A DNA stretch of 14,251 bases. It comes from JBBCJM01 sp037190175. Lineage in GTDB: Bacteria > Pseudomonadota > Alphaproteobacteria > Rhodobacterales > Rhodobacteraceae. The stretch's first letter is position 1. Each line of letters starts with the position of its first letter. Under the pieces are notes generated by a model that was not told where the DNA came from, did not search any database, and saw nothing but the letters and a program-made list of their open reading frames with translations. The stretch covers positions 1-14,251 of the forward strand of contig JBBCJM010000205.1 of NCBI GenBank assembly GCA_037190175.1. Reading direction: 5' to 3'. Positions 1 to 5,651 of this stretch are shown piece after piece. The translations under genes were made by a program, and so were the position numbers.

Positions 1-10
1 CTCATCGCCC

Positions 11-40
11 AGCGAAGAAAGCCGTCAGGCTTGATGAGCG
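11..40 (-). repeat. 30-bp dispersed repeat, copy 1 (3' side of the 195-residue gene)
   Basis: On the minus strand this element begins 14 bases after the stop codon of the exported-protein gene. Its reverse complement recurs at 14214-14243 with 29 of 30 bases identical; the one difference is T/G at position 24. It contains a small hairpin, AAGCC (19-23) with GGCTT (28-32) around a 4-base loop, followed in the minus-strand reading by a pyrimidine-rich TTCTTCGC. In this copy only, CTCATC (1-6) and GATGAG (33-38) could form an outer stem. It may act as a weak terminator or be a dispersed intergenic element; the hairpin alone is too weak to be sure. Confidence 0.6.
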
Positions 41-54
41 ACTGCCCTCTGCCG

Positions 55-642
55 CTACCGCTGATAGGGCATCCACCAGCCCGAGCCGTTGGGGTCGGCC
101 ATCCAGTATTGCCCGGTCTGGTCCACGTGCCAGGTCTGGCCGTTGAACTGGTGGGTGCTGCCCGGCGCCCAGGTATGCGGCGCCTGCTGCGGCCCGTAGC
201 CGCCCTGCCAGGTGCTCTGTCCCATCAGGCCCAGCCCGGCCTCCTGCTGGTTGGCGGCGAAGCCTCCGGTCCAGCCGGCGAAGGCGTCGCGGATCCCCTG
301 CTGGCTGGCCCAGTAGTCGGCCATCATCCGGTCGTGCTGCCCGGCGATCTGCGCGTTCGAGGCCATCAGGTTGCCGTATCCCTGCGGGGTGAACCCGCCG
401 GTGGCGGCATAGGCATAGGCGTAATCGGCCAGCGTCCCCTGGAACTGCCCGCTGGCCACCGCCTGCTGGTACATCGCCTGGATGCGCCGATCGGCCATGT
501 TCTGGCGGATGATGGCGTCGAGCCCCGCCTGCATCTGCGCGTTCAACTGGTCGTTGAAGGCCTGGTTCATGGCGTTCCAGTCCTGCGCGGCGGCGGGCAG
601 GGCCAGGCCCAGCAGCAGGGCGGCGGCAAGGCGGACGGACAT
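55..642 (-). CDS. Hypothetical exported protein, Gln/Trp/Gly-rich (195 aa)
   Basis: I do not recognise this family. A signal peptide is clear: R4, a hydrophobic stretch at 5-15, then ALPAAA with likely cleavage after A19. The mature protein has no cysteine. Residues 21-60 look helical and rich in Gln, Asn and Met. Residues 74-95 are rich in Tyr, Ala and Gly. The C-terminal 40 residues hold several Trp and Tyr residues (W158, W171, Y179, W180, W189, W190) in a pattern like FNGQTWHVDQTGQYW, suggesting a small beta domain. Start: ATG with GAGGGAAAG directly upstream. It lies 42 bases downstream of the TetR gene on the same strand and is probably co-transcribed with it. Expected location is the periplasm or outside the cell; function unknown. 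Confidence 0.8.
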   Translation of the reverse strand: MSVRLAAALLLGLALPAAAQDWNAMNQAFNDQLNAQMQAGLDAIIRQNMADRRIQAMYQQAVASGQFQGTLADYAYAYAATGGFTPQGYGNLMASNAQIAGQHDRMMADYWASQQGIRDAFAGWTGGFAANQQEAGLGLMGQSTWQGGYGPQQAPHTWAPGSTHQFNGQTWHVDQTGQYWMADPNGSGWWMPYQR

Positions 643-684
643 CTTTCCCTCGCGGAATCGGGGACCCCTCGCGCGGGGATGCTA

Positions 685-1323
685 TCACGCCGGGGGTTGC
701 GCTGCCACGCCCGTGCCATAGCAGGCCATGAACATCCGCACCGCGCCCTGCACCGTGCGCTCGATGTCCGGCGGCCCGCCGGGGTCGATGCGGAACACCA
801 CCCGGTCGTGCAGGTCGGCCTTGCACAGCTCGCGGAACTGCTCGGCGGCCAGGGGGATGTCGTCGATCTCCAGCTCTCCCCGCGCGACGGCAAGGTGCAG
901 GAAGGCGATCAGCTTTTCCCGCACCAGCCCGGGGCCGGAGTTGTAGAAGTCGCGCGCCACCTGCGGGAACCTTTGCCCCTCGGCCAGCGACAGCCGCAGC
1001 ACCGCCTGCGCGAAGGGGGTCAGCAGGAAGCCCGCGATCAGCCGCCCGGCCTCGGCCAGCACCTCGGCCGCGGGGCGGTTCATGTCGACCGCCGCGGCGC
1101 CTTCCTCGGCCTGCCGGGTGCATTCGCCCTTGGCGATCTCCAGGAACAAGAGCTCCTTGTCGGGGAAATAGGCATAGAGCGTGGCCTTGCTGACCCCCGC
1201 GTTGCGGGCGATCTCGTCCACGCTCGCGCCTTCGAACCCGTCGCGCAGGAAGGCGGCGCGGGCGCCCTCCAGCACCTGGTCGAACTTGCGGCCCCGGCGG
1301 ATGGCCTGCGGTGCGGCGGTCAT
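685..1323 (-). CDS. TetR/AcrR-family transcriptional regulator
   Basis: A 212-residue repressor-type regulator. The N-terminal DNA-binding domain spans about residues 12-60, with the helix-turn-helix at about 33-54 (VDEIARNAGVSKATLYAYF, followed by PDKE), a textbook TetR signature. The remaining ~150 residues are the ligand/dimer domain and resemble the AefR-type C-terminal family (LRLSLAEGQRFPQVARDFY). The frame stays open upstream to 1542, but the ATG at 1323 fits the usual 10-12 residues before the HTH domain. The gene sits between two small exported-protein genes on the same strand. Three palindromes at 1583-1667, upstream of the first gene of the set, are the likely operators, so autoregulation is expected. 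Effector and full target set are not visible. Regulators of this subfamily often control efflux, but no pump gene lies in the window. Confidence 0.93.
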   Translation of the reverse strand: MTAAPQAIRRGRKFDQVLEGARAAFLRDGFEGASVDEIARNAGVSKATLYAYFPDKELLFLEIAKGECTRQAEEGAAAVDMNRPAAEVLAEAGRLIAGFLLTPFAQAVLRLSLAEGQRFPQVARDFYNSGPGLVREKLIAFLHLAVARGELEIDDIPLAAEQFRELCKADLHDRVVFRIDPGGPPDIERTVQGAVRMFMACYGTGVAAQPPA

Positions 1324-1378
1324 GCGGTCCTCCCCGCGGCAGGATAGACCGCGGCCCGCCGGGGCGGCAAGCGGCCGG

Positions 1379-1567
1379 TCACTTGGCCGGGGTGCAGGCA
1401 TCGGTGGCCGGCAGCGGCGCGGTGGGGTCGGTGCAGGCGCGGCTGACCGCCGGCGCCGGCGGGAAGGACAGCCGGGGCAGGTCCACCGAGGGGCCGGCAA
1501 AGCCGGCGGCGGGCAGCACCGGCAGGGTGACGGCGGCGGCAAGCAGGGTGCGGCGCAGACGGATCAT
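1379..1567 (-). CDS. Small exported peptide (62 aa), two cysteines
   Basis: Not recognised as a known family. The N-terminus is a convincing signal peptide (R3, R5, R6, then a hydrophobic run through about residue 20, with a likely cleavage after A21 or A24). The mature part is about 38-41 residues, Pro/Ala-rich, with two cysteines (C45 and C58) near the C-terminus that could form a disulfide in the periplasm. It is the promoter-proximal gene of the leftward set: its ATG lies 15 bases from the first TetR-type palindrome, and the TetR gene follows after 55 bases. That position makes it the most direct candidate target of the regulator. The ATG is preceded by CGGAGAGCC, an acceptable ribosome binding site. 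The coding call rests on signal peptide, ribosome site and position, not homology. Confidence 0.65.
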   Translation of the reverse strand: MIRLRRTLLAAAVTLPVLPAAGFAGPSVDLPRLSFPPAPAVSRACTDPTAPLPATDACTPAK

Positions 1568-1582
1568 CTTGGCTCTCCGATT

Positions 1583-1600
1583 CTGAACTGAGCGGTTTAG
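1583..1600. promoter_or_regulatory. Probable TetR operator O1 (degenerate palindrome)
   Basis: CTGAACTG-AG-CGGTTTAG, an imperfect inverted repeat sharing the TGAAC/GGTT half-sites with O2 and O3. It overlaps the GGCTTATCT sequence (1607-1599, minus strand), which is a candidate -10 region for the 62-residue gene, so binding here would block transcription. The assignment to the neighbouring TetR protein is inferred from position. Confidence 0.6.
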
Positions 1601-1607
1601 ATAAGCC
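1599..1607 (-). promoter_or_regulatory. Candidate -10 region for the leftward 62-aa/TetR/195-aa genes
   Basis: On the minus strand the sequence reads GGCTTATCTAA, about 32 bases before the ATG at 1567. The same nine bases GGCTTATCT occur at a matching distance before accD. No good -35 hexamer is visible at the standard spacing. The overlap with operator O1 and the position between the operators and the gene support the call, which stays tentative. Confidence 0.35.
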
Positions 1608-1613
1608 CTTTTT

Positions 1614-1629
1614 TGAACCGATCGGTTCA
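1614..1629. promoter_or_regulatory. Probable TetR operator O2 (perfect 16-bp palindrome)
   Basis: TGAACCGATCGGTTCA is a perfect inverted repeat with no mismatch. Its centre lies 30 bp from O1 and 33 bp from O3, about three helical turns each, so all three sites would face nearly the same side of the DNA. TetR dimers typically bind palindromes of this size; the assignment to the adjacent TetR gene is inferred. Confidence 0.75.
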
Positions 1630-1641
1630 GTTTGTCCAGCG

Positions 1642-1667
1642 AAATCTGAACTGCACGGTTCAGATTT
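1642..1667. promoter_or_regulatory. Probable TetR operator O3 (26-bp palindrome, one mismatch)
   Basis: Arms AAATCTGAACTG (1642-1653) and CGGTTCAGATTT (1656-1667) around a CA centre match at 11 of 12 positions. The core half-sites are those of O1 and O2. The longer symmetry may make it a strong site. It is the operator nearest to the divergent mbfA promoter, so the TetR protein could also affect mbfA. Confidence 0.72.
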
Positions 1668-1678
1668 TTCCCGCCGCC

Positions 1679-1707
1679 TTGCGGGCGCCGGTTGCGGGGT
1701 CTAGTTT
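1679..1707 (+). promoter_or_regulatory. Candidate mbfA promoter
   Basis: TTGCGG (1679-1684) and TAGTTT (1702-1707) stand 17 bp apart, a weak sigma70-like match. The -10 part runs into the iron control element at 1705-1721. The block resembles the region before yjbH (9991-10018): an 11-base identity, then GGGGTC and GTTTAG. Tentative. Confidence 0.35.
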
Positions 1708-1721
1708 AGAATCGTTCTAAA
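1705..1721. promoter_or_regulatory. Iron control element (ICE), probable Irr binding site
   Basis: TTTAGAATCGTTCTAAA: two perfect 7-bp inverted arms around TCG. This matches the ICE motif known for the Irr regulator of alphaproteobacteria. It overlaps the expected mbfA core promoter and ends 13 bp before the mbfA start codon. Known biology is that Irr represses iron-storage and iron-export genes such as mbfA when iron (haem) is low, so release of Irr at high iron should switch this gene on. The site is seen directly; Irr itself is not encoded in the window. Confidence 0.88.
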
Positions 1722-1733
1722 ATGGAGGGCGCG

Positions 1734-2708
1734 ATGATTCCCGGCCTGTCGAACCGCCGCCGTCTGGCCGACCTCTCGGAGCAGGAGGTGCTGGCCCTCG
1801 CCATCTCCAACGAAGAGGACGACGCCCGCATCTACCGCAGCTATGCCGAGCGGCTGCGGGCGGACTATCCCGCCTCGGCCGCGGTCTTCGACGGGATGGC
1901 GGCCGAGGAGGACGGGCATCGCCAGCGGCTGATCGCGCTGCACCGCATCCGCTTCGGCGAGACCATCCCGCTGATCCGGCGCGAGCATGTGGCGGGGTCG
2001 GACGCGCGGCCCCCGGTCTGGCTGAACCGCTCGCTGGGGCTGGACCGCATCCGCGCCGAGGCCCATGCGATGGAGGCCGCGGCGCGGCATTTCTACGAAC
2101 GCGCGGCGGCCCGGGCCACCGATGCCGCCACCCGCCGGCTGTTGGGCGACCTGGCGGCGGCCGAGGCCGGGCACGAACGCACGGCGGACCGGCTGGAGGC
2201 CGAGCATCTGGGCGAGGCGCGCCCGGCCGAGGATGCGGCCGAGCAGCGGCAGTTCGTGCTGACCTGGGTGCAGCCGGGGCTGGCGGGGCTGATGGACGGC
2301 TCGGTCTCCACCCTGGCCCCGATCTTCGCCACCGCCTTCGCCACGCAGGATCCCTGGACCACCTTCCTGGTGGGCCTCGCCGCCTCGGTCGGCGCCGGCA
2401 TCTCGATGGGCTTCACCGAGGCCGCGCATGACGACGGGGTGATCTCGGGCCGCGGCAGCCCCTGGAAGCGGGGGCTGGCCTCGGGCGTGATGACCACCAT
2501 CGGCGGGCTGGGCCACGCGCTGCCCTACCTGATCCCCGATTTTTCCGTCGCCACCGTGATCGCGCTGATCGTGGTCTTCGTGGAACTCTGGGCCATCGTC
2601 TGGATCCAGCACCGCTACATGCAGACCCCGTTCCTGCGCGCCACGCTGCAGGTGGTGCTGGGCGGGGCGCTGGTGCTGGGGGCGGGGATGCTGATCGGCG
2701 CGGGGTGA
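1734..2708 (+). CDS. mbfA: MbfA, membrane-bound ferritin (ferritin-like/VIT1 fusion), iron exporter
   Basis: A 324-residue inner-membrane protein. Residues 12-160 form a rubrerythrin/ferritin-like di-iron domain with repeated carboxylate motifs: E27-E28, E58-E59 with H62 (EEDGH), E109 and E114, and E144-H147 (EAGHE). Residues 180-323 are a VIT1-type transporter domain with the characteristic GLMDGSVSTLAP (185-196), GAGISMGFTEAAHDD (220-234) and hydrophobic segments near 211-228, 247-267, 271-292 and 302-321. Members of this family oxidise Fe(II) and export iron, protecting against iron and peroxide stress. The ATG at 1734 is preferred: GGAGGG lies 4 bases upstream. An in-frame ATG at 1722 would put that ribosome site inside the gene. 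Control by Irr is expected from the ICE. The C-terminal end is convergent with folC. Confidence 0.95.
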   Translation: MIPGLSNRRRLADLSEQEVLALAISNEEDDARIYRSYAERLRADYPASAAVFDGMAAEEDGHRQRLIALHRIRFGETIPLIRREHVAGSDARPPVWLNRSLGLDRIRAEAHAMEAAARHFYERAAARATDAATRRLLGDLAAAEAGHERTADRLEAEHLGEARPAEDAAEQRQFVLTWVQPGLAGLMDGSVSTLAPIFATAFATQDPWTTFLVGLAASVGAGISMGFTEAAHDDGVISGRGSPWKRGLASGVMTTIGGLGHALPYLIPDFSVATVIALIVVFVELWAIVWIQHRYMQTPFLRATLQVVLGGALVLGAGMLIGAG

Positions 2709-2729
2709 GCGGGTGGCGGGGTGGCGGGG
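2702..2729 (+). other. Potential G-quadruplex at the mbfA stop codon
   Basis: Four G-runs (2702-2705, 2711-2713, 2718-2721, 2726-2729) are separated by loops of 5, 4 and 4 bases, partly because GGTGGCGG is tandemly repeated at 2712-2727. The stop codon lies in the first loop. Such motifs occur by chance in GC-rich DNA, so function is uncertain. Confidence 0.4.
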
Positions 2730-2744
2730 CGCAACCGTTCCCGC

Positions 2745-2766
2745 GTAGGGCGGGGTTCACCCCGCC
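2745..2766. repeat. REP-like palindrome with GTAG head
   Basis: GTAG (2745-2748) is followed directly by a perfect 7-bp hairpin, GGCGGGG (2749-2755) and CCCCGCC (2760-2766), around a TTCA loop. A conserved GTAG-type tetranucleotide at the foot of a GC-rich hairpin is the hallmark of REP elements mobilised by RAYT transposases. It lies between the convergent ends of mbfA and folC, the usual place for REPs, and could also act as a bidirectional transcription barrier. Only one full copy is seen in the window. Confidence 0.6.
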
Positions 2767-2773
2767 ATCCTCC

Positions 2774-4042
2774 TCAGCCGTTCTCCCGCAGCACCGCCCC
2801 GGCCAGATACAGCGAGCCGCAGATCAGCACCCGCGCCCGCGGCTCGGCCGCGGCGATGGCCGCCAGAGCCTCGGCCACCGAGCCCGCCTCGGCCGCCTCG
2901 ATCCCCACGGCGCGGGCGGCGGCGGCGGTGGCCTCGGCCGGCAGGGTATTCTTCTCGCCGGGGATGGAGACGGCGGTGAGCGAGGCGAGATGCGGGGCCA
3001 GCGGGCGCATGTAGCCGGTCACGTCCTTGGTGTTCAGCATCCCGCAGATCGCGTGGGTGGGCCGCGGTGGCATCGCCGCCAAGGTGGCGCCCAGCGCCTG
3101 CCCGCCGGCCGGGTTGTGGCCGCCGTCGAGCCACAGTTCCACCTGCGGGGCCAGTTCCACCAGCGGCCCCCGGCGCAGCCTCTGCATCCGGGCGGGCCAT
3201 TCGGCGCGGGTCACCGCCGCCTCGCAGCCCGCGGCGTCGATCCCCAGATGCCGCAGCGCCATCAGCGCCGCGCCGGCGTTGTCGATCTGATGCGGCCCGG
3301 GCAGGTTGGGCAGGGGCAGGTCCAGCAGCCCGCTCTCGTCCTGGAACACCATACGGCCCCGTTCGGCCATGCAATGCCAGTGCTGGCCATGGGCCAGCAG
3401 GGGCGCGCCCAGCCGCTCCGCCCGCGCCTCGATCACCGCCAGCCCCTCGGCCTCCTGCGGGCCGACCACGCAAGGCACGCCACGCTTCAGGATCCCGGCC
3501 TTCTCCCCCGCGATCTCGGCCAGGGTCTCGCCCAGGTACTGCTGATGGTCGATGGAGACCGGGGTGATCACGGTCAGGACCGGCCTTTCCACCACGTTGG
3601 TGGCGTCCAGCCGCCCGCCCAGGCCCACCTCCAGCAGCAGCCAGTCCGCCGGAGTCCGGGCGAAGGCCAGCAGCGCGGCGGCGGTGGTGATCTCGAAGAA
3701 GGTGATGGGCTCCGGCCCGTTCGCCTCCATGCATTCGTCCAGCAGGGCGGTCAGCGCGGGTTCCGAGACCAGTTCCCCCGCCAGCCGGATCCGCTCGTGG
3801 AACCGGGCCAGATGCGGCGAGGTATAGGCATGGACGCGGGCACCCGATGCCTCCAGCCCCGCGCGGATCATCGCCTGGGTCGAGCCCTTGCCGTTGGTGC
3901 CGGCGACATGGATCACCGGCGGCAGCTCGCGCTCCGGGTGGCCCAGCCGGGCGAGAATGCGGTGCATCCGGTCCAGGGTCAGGTCGATGACCTTGGGGTG
4001 CAGGGTCATCATCCGGTCGAGGATGGCGTCCGAGGTGGTCAA
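2774..4042 (-). CDS. folC: Bifunctional dihydrofolate/folylpolyglutamate synthase
   Basis: FolC adds glutamate to folates (and glutamate to dihydropteroate) using ATP in the cytosol. The 422-residue product has the ATP-binding loop GTNGKGST (48-55), the SPHL motif (75-78), the TFFEITTAAA stretch (114-123), LEVGLGGRLDATNVV (137-151), SIDHQQYLGETLAEIAGEKAGI (163-184) with the conserved Lys, and the C-terminal Mur-ligase-like DGGHNPAG motif. The length is normal. The start is a TTG at 4042 whose last two bases are the first two of the accD TGA stop (TTGA overlap), giving an N-terminus MTTSDAILDRM; the next in-frame ATG codons lie 10 codons further in. The overlap implies translational coupling with accD, an order common in alphaproteobacteria. 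Confidence 0.95.
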   Translation of the reverse strand: MTTSDAILDRMMTLHPKVIDLTLDRMHRILARLGHPERELPPVIHVAGTNGKGSTQAMIRAGLEASGARVHAYTSPHLARFHERIRLAGELVSEPALTALLDECMEANGPEPITFFEITTAAALLAFARTPADWLLLEVGLGGRLDATNVVERPVLTVITPVSIDHQQYLGETLAEIAGEKAGILKRGVPCVVGPQEAEGLAVIEARAERLGAPLLAHGQHWHCMAERGRMVFQDESGLLDLPLPNLPGPHQIDNAGAALMALRHLGIDAAGCEAAVTRAEWPARMQRLRRGPLVELAPQVELWLDGGHNPAGGQALGATLAAMPPRPTHAICGMLNTKDVTGYMRPLAPHLASLTAVSIPGEKNTLPAEATAAAARAVGIEAAEAGSVAEALAAIAAAEPRARVLICGSLYLAGAVLRENG

Positions 4043-4980
4043 GGCGCGGTGGGCTCCGGCGCCGGGGGCGGCGGGGGCTCCACCGGCTCGGGCTCGGGCG
4101 GCGGCGCCGGCAGGTCGCCCCGCACCGCGGGCGGCTGGCGCAGCAAGAGCCGCAGGATGGTGGAGAGCTCGTCCTTCATCTGCTTGCGGTGCGTCACCCG
4201 GTCCAGCATCCCGTGGTCCAGCAGGTATTCGGCGCGCTGGAACCCCTCGGGCAGCTTCTCGCGGATGGTCTGCTCGATCACCCGCGGGCCGGCGAAGCAG
4301 ATCAGCGCATTGGGCTCGGCAATCTGCACGTCGCCCAGCATGACATAGCTGGCGGTCACCCCGCCGGTGGTGGGATGGGTCAGCACCACCACATAAGGAA
4401 GCCCCGCCTCCTTCAGCAGCTGCACCGCGACCGTGGTGCGCGGCATCTGCATCAGGCTCAGGATCCCCTCCTGCATCCGCGCGCCCCCGGCGGCGGCGAA
4501 GAGCACCAACGGCCGCTTGAACTCCACCGCCCGCTGCGCCGCGGCCAGGATGGCGTTGCCCACGTACATCCCCATGGAACCGGCCATGAAGGAAAAGTCC
4601 TGCGCCGCGGCGACGATGGGCAGGCGGTGCACCTCGCCCTCGGCCACCAGCATCGCCTCCTTGTCGCCCGTGGCTTTCTGCGCCGCCTTCAGCCGCTCGG
4701 GGTATTTCTTCTGGTCGCGGAAGATCAGCGGGTCCTGCAGGGGCTCGGGCACCTTCACCTCGGTGAAGAGCCCGTTGTCGAACAGCGCCCGGAAGCGGTC
4801 GCGCGGGGAAATCGCCATGTGGTGGTCGCAGGAGGTGCAGACGTTCAGGTTGTCGGCCAGCTCGCGGTGGAACAGCATGGTCCCGCATTCGGGGCACTTG
4901 GTCCACAGGTTCTCCGGCACCTCGCGGCGGGAGAACAGCGAGTTGATCTTGGGCCGGACGTAGTTGGTGATCCAGTTCAT
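4039..4980 (-). CDS. accD: Acetyl-CoA carboxylase carboxyltransferase subunit beta
   Basis: AccD pairs with AccA to transfer the carboxyl group from carboxybiotin to acetyl-CoA, making malonyl-CoA for fatty-acid synthesis. The 313-residue protein has the N-terminal zinc ribbon (C29, C32, C48, C51) and the crotonase-like carboxyltransferase core with AAGGARMQEG (163-172), SLMQMPRT (175-182), HPTTGGVTASY (202-212) and FAGPRVIEQTIREKLPEGFQ (229-248). The final ~25 residues are a Pro/Glu-rich tail outside the catalytic fold. ATG start with GGGAG a few bases upstream. A candidate -10 (GGCTTATCT, minus strand, 5016-5008) lies about 28 bases before the start. It is the first gene of the accD-folC unit. 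Confidence 0.97.
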   Translation of the reverse strand: MNWITNYVRPKINSLFSRREVPENLWTKCPECGTMLFHRELADNLNVCTSCDHHMAISPRDRFRALFDNGLFTEVKVPEPLQDPLIFRDQKKYPERLKAAQKATGDKEAMLVAEGEVHRLPIVAAAQDFSFMAGSMGMYVGNAILAAAQRAVEFKRPLVLFAAAGGARMQEGILSLMQMPRTTVAVQLLKEAGLPYVVVLTHPTTGGVTASYVMLGDVQIAEPNALICFAGPRVIEQTIREKLPEGFQRAEYLLDHGMLDRVTHRKQMKDELSTILRLLLRQPPAVRGDLPAPPPEPEPVEPPPPPAPEPTAP

Positions 4981-5007
4981 CGCGGGCTCCCGGCTGGGCT
5001 CGGGGTC

Positions 5008-5016
5008 AGATAAGCC
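5008..5016 (-). promoter_or_regulatory. Candidate -10 region for accD-folC
   Basis: The minus strand reads GGCTTATCTGA about 28 bases before the accD ATG; the same GGCTTATCT is found before the 62-residue gene. A TTGCAA at 5035-5030 could be the -35 at 16-bp spacing. Both hexamers are weak, so this is tentative. Confidence 0.35.
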
Positions 5017-5058
5017 GGGGGGGCCGGGATTGCAATCGGGGGACCCCGGTCGGGTGCG

Positions 5059-5334
5059 TCAGGGCCATTGCTGCGCGGAATGCAGTACCCGCAGGATGGT
5101 GACGGCGCGGGCGTCCTCGGCATAGACGACCAGATAGCCGGGCCGGACGAACATCTCCCGCGTGCCTTTCACCCGGCCCGCCCGGTAGGCGCGGGGGTTT
5201 TCCGGCAGGCGGGCGGCCTTGGCCTCGATCCTGTCCTTCAGCGCCTGGGCTGCGTCGGGGTTGTCGTCGGCGATGTAGTCGACGATGGACAGCAGGTCGG
5301 CGATGGCGGCCGGCCGCCATTCAAGAACGGGCAC
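5059..5334 (-). CDS. RelE/ParE-family toxin of a type II toxin-antitoxin pair
   Basis: A 91-residue basic protein with the RelE/ParE fold signature: VLEWRPAAIADLLSIVDYI (3-21), the ENPRAYRAGRVKGTRE segment (45-60), and the C-terminal VRPGYLVVYAED and VTILRVLHSAQQWP (78-91), which carries the conserved His. Members either cut mRNA at ribosomes (RelE) or poison gyrase (ParE); sequence by eye does not decide between them, although the helical start and VLHSAQQWP tail suit the ParE/RelE-StbE branch. A GTG at 5334 is chosen, with GGAAG just upstream; it overlaps the antitoxin 3' end by 14 bases, as expected in a coupled pair. A longer reading from an ATG at 5382 would add an unrelated Arg/Pro-rich leader. 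Confidence 0.88.
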   Translation of the reverse strand: MPVLEWRPAAIADLLSIVDYIADDNPDAAQALKDRIEAKAARLPENPRAYRAGRVKGTREMFVRPGYLVVYAEDARAVTILRVLHSAQQWP

Positions 5335-5620
5335 GGCGCTTCCGGTCGATGGCGGCCTGCACCTCCTGCATGGCTTGCGCATGGGGCAGCGCGGGGCGGG
5401 GATCTTCCAGCGCCTCGCGCACCTTGGCGCGGAACCAGGCGTCGTGGGCCTCGGGGTCGGCGGTCAGCCCCGCGGGCAGGCCCCCCTCGGCCGCCACCCG
5501 GGTCAGCAGGATGCGCACGGCATCGGACAGGGTGAGGCCCACGCTTTCCAGCGCCGCGGCGGCCCTGGCCTTCGTCCGGTCGTCGACACGGACGTGCAGC
5601 ATCGAGGTTTGCGCGGGCAT
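5321..5620 (-). CDS. RelB/DinJ-type ribbon-helix-helix antitoxin
   Basis: A 99-residue antitoxin. Residues 7-45 form the ribbon-helix-helix DNA-binding part (MLHVRVDDRTKARAAAALES then LTLSDAVRILLTRVA), typical of RelB/DinJ proteins. The C-terminal half (HDAWFRAKVREALEDPRP and a basic helix ending RKRRARS) would wrap the toxin. ATG start with GGAGAA about 6 bases upstream; the frame stays open further upstream, but that part has no family resemblance. It precedes and overlaps the toxin gene. A 22-bp palindrome at 5652-5673, 32 bases upstream of the start, is the expected site for autorepression by the antitoxin or the toxin-antitoxin complex. Confidence 0.9.
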   Translation of the reverse strand: MPAQTSMLHVRVDDRTKARAAAALESVGLTLSDAVRILLTRVAAEGGLPAGLTADPEAHDAWFRAKVREALEDPRPALPHAQAMQEVQAAIDRKRRARS

Positions 5621-5651
5621 GGCGGTTCTCCGGGGAGAGGATCTCCGTGCA

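Noticed and set aside
1324..1542. Upstream extension of the TetR gene to 1542
   Set aside because: The added 73 residues are Pro/Arg-rich, overlap the 62-aa gene, and would bury the HTH domain far from the N-terminus.
2705..4348. Open frame of about 547 codons on the plus strand opposite folC and accD
   Set aside because: Antisense to two genes with complete catalytic motifs; low-complexity Gly/Arg/Gln composition and no ribosome site.
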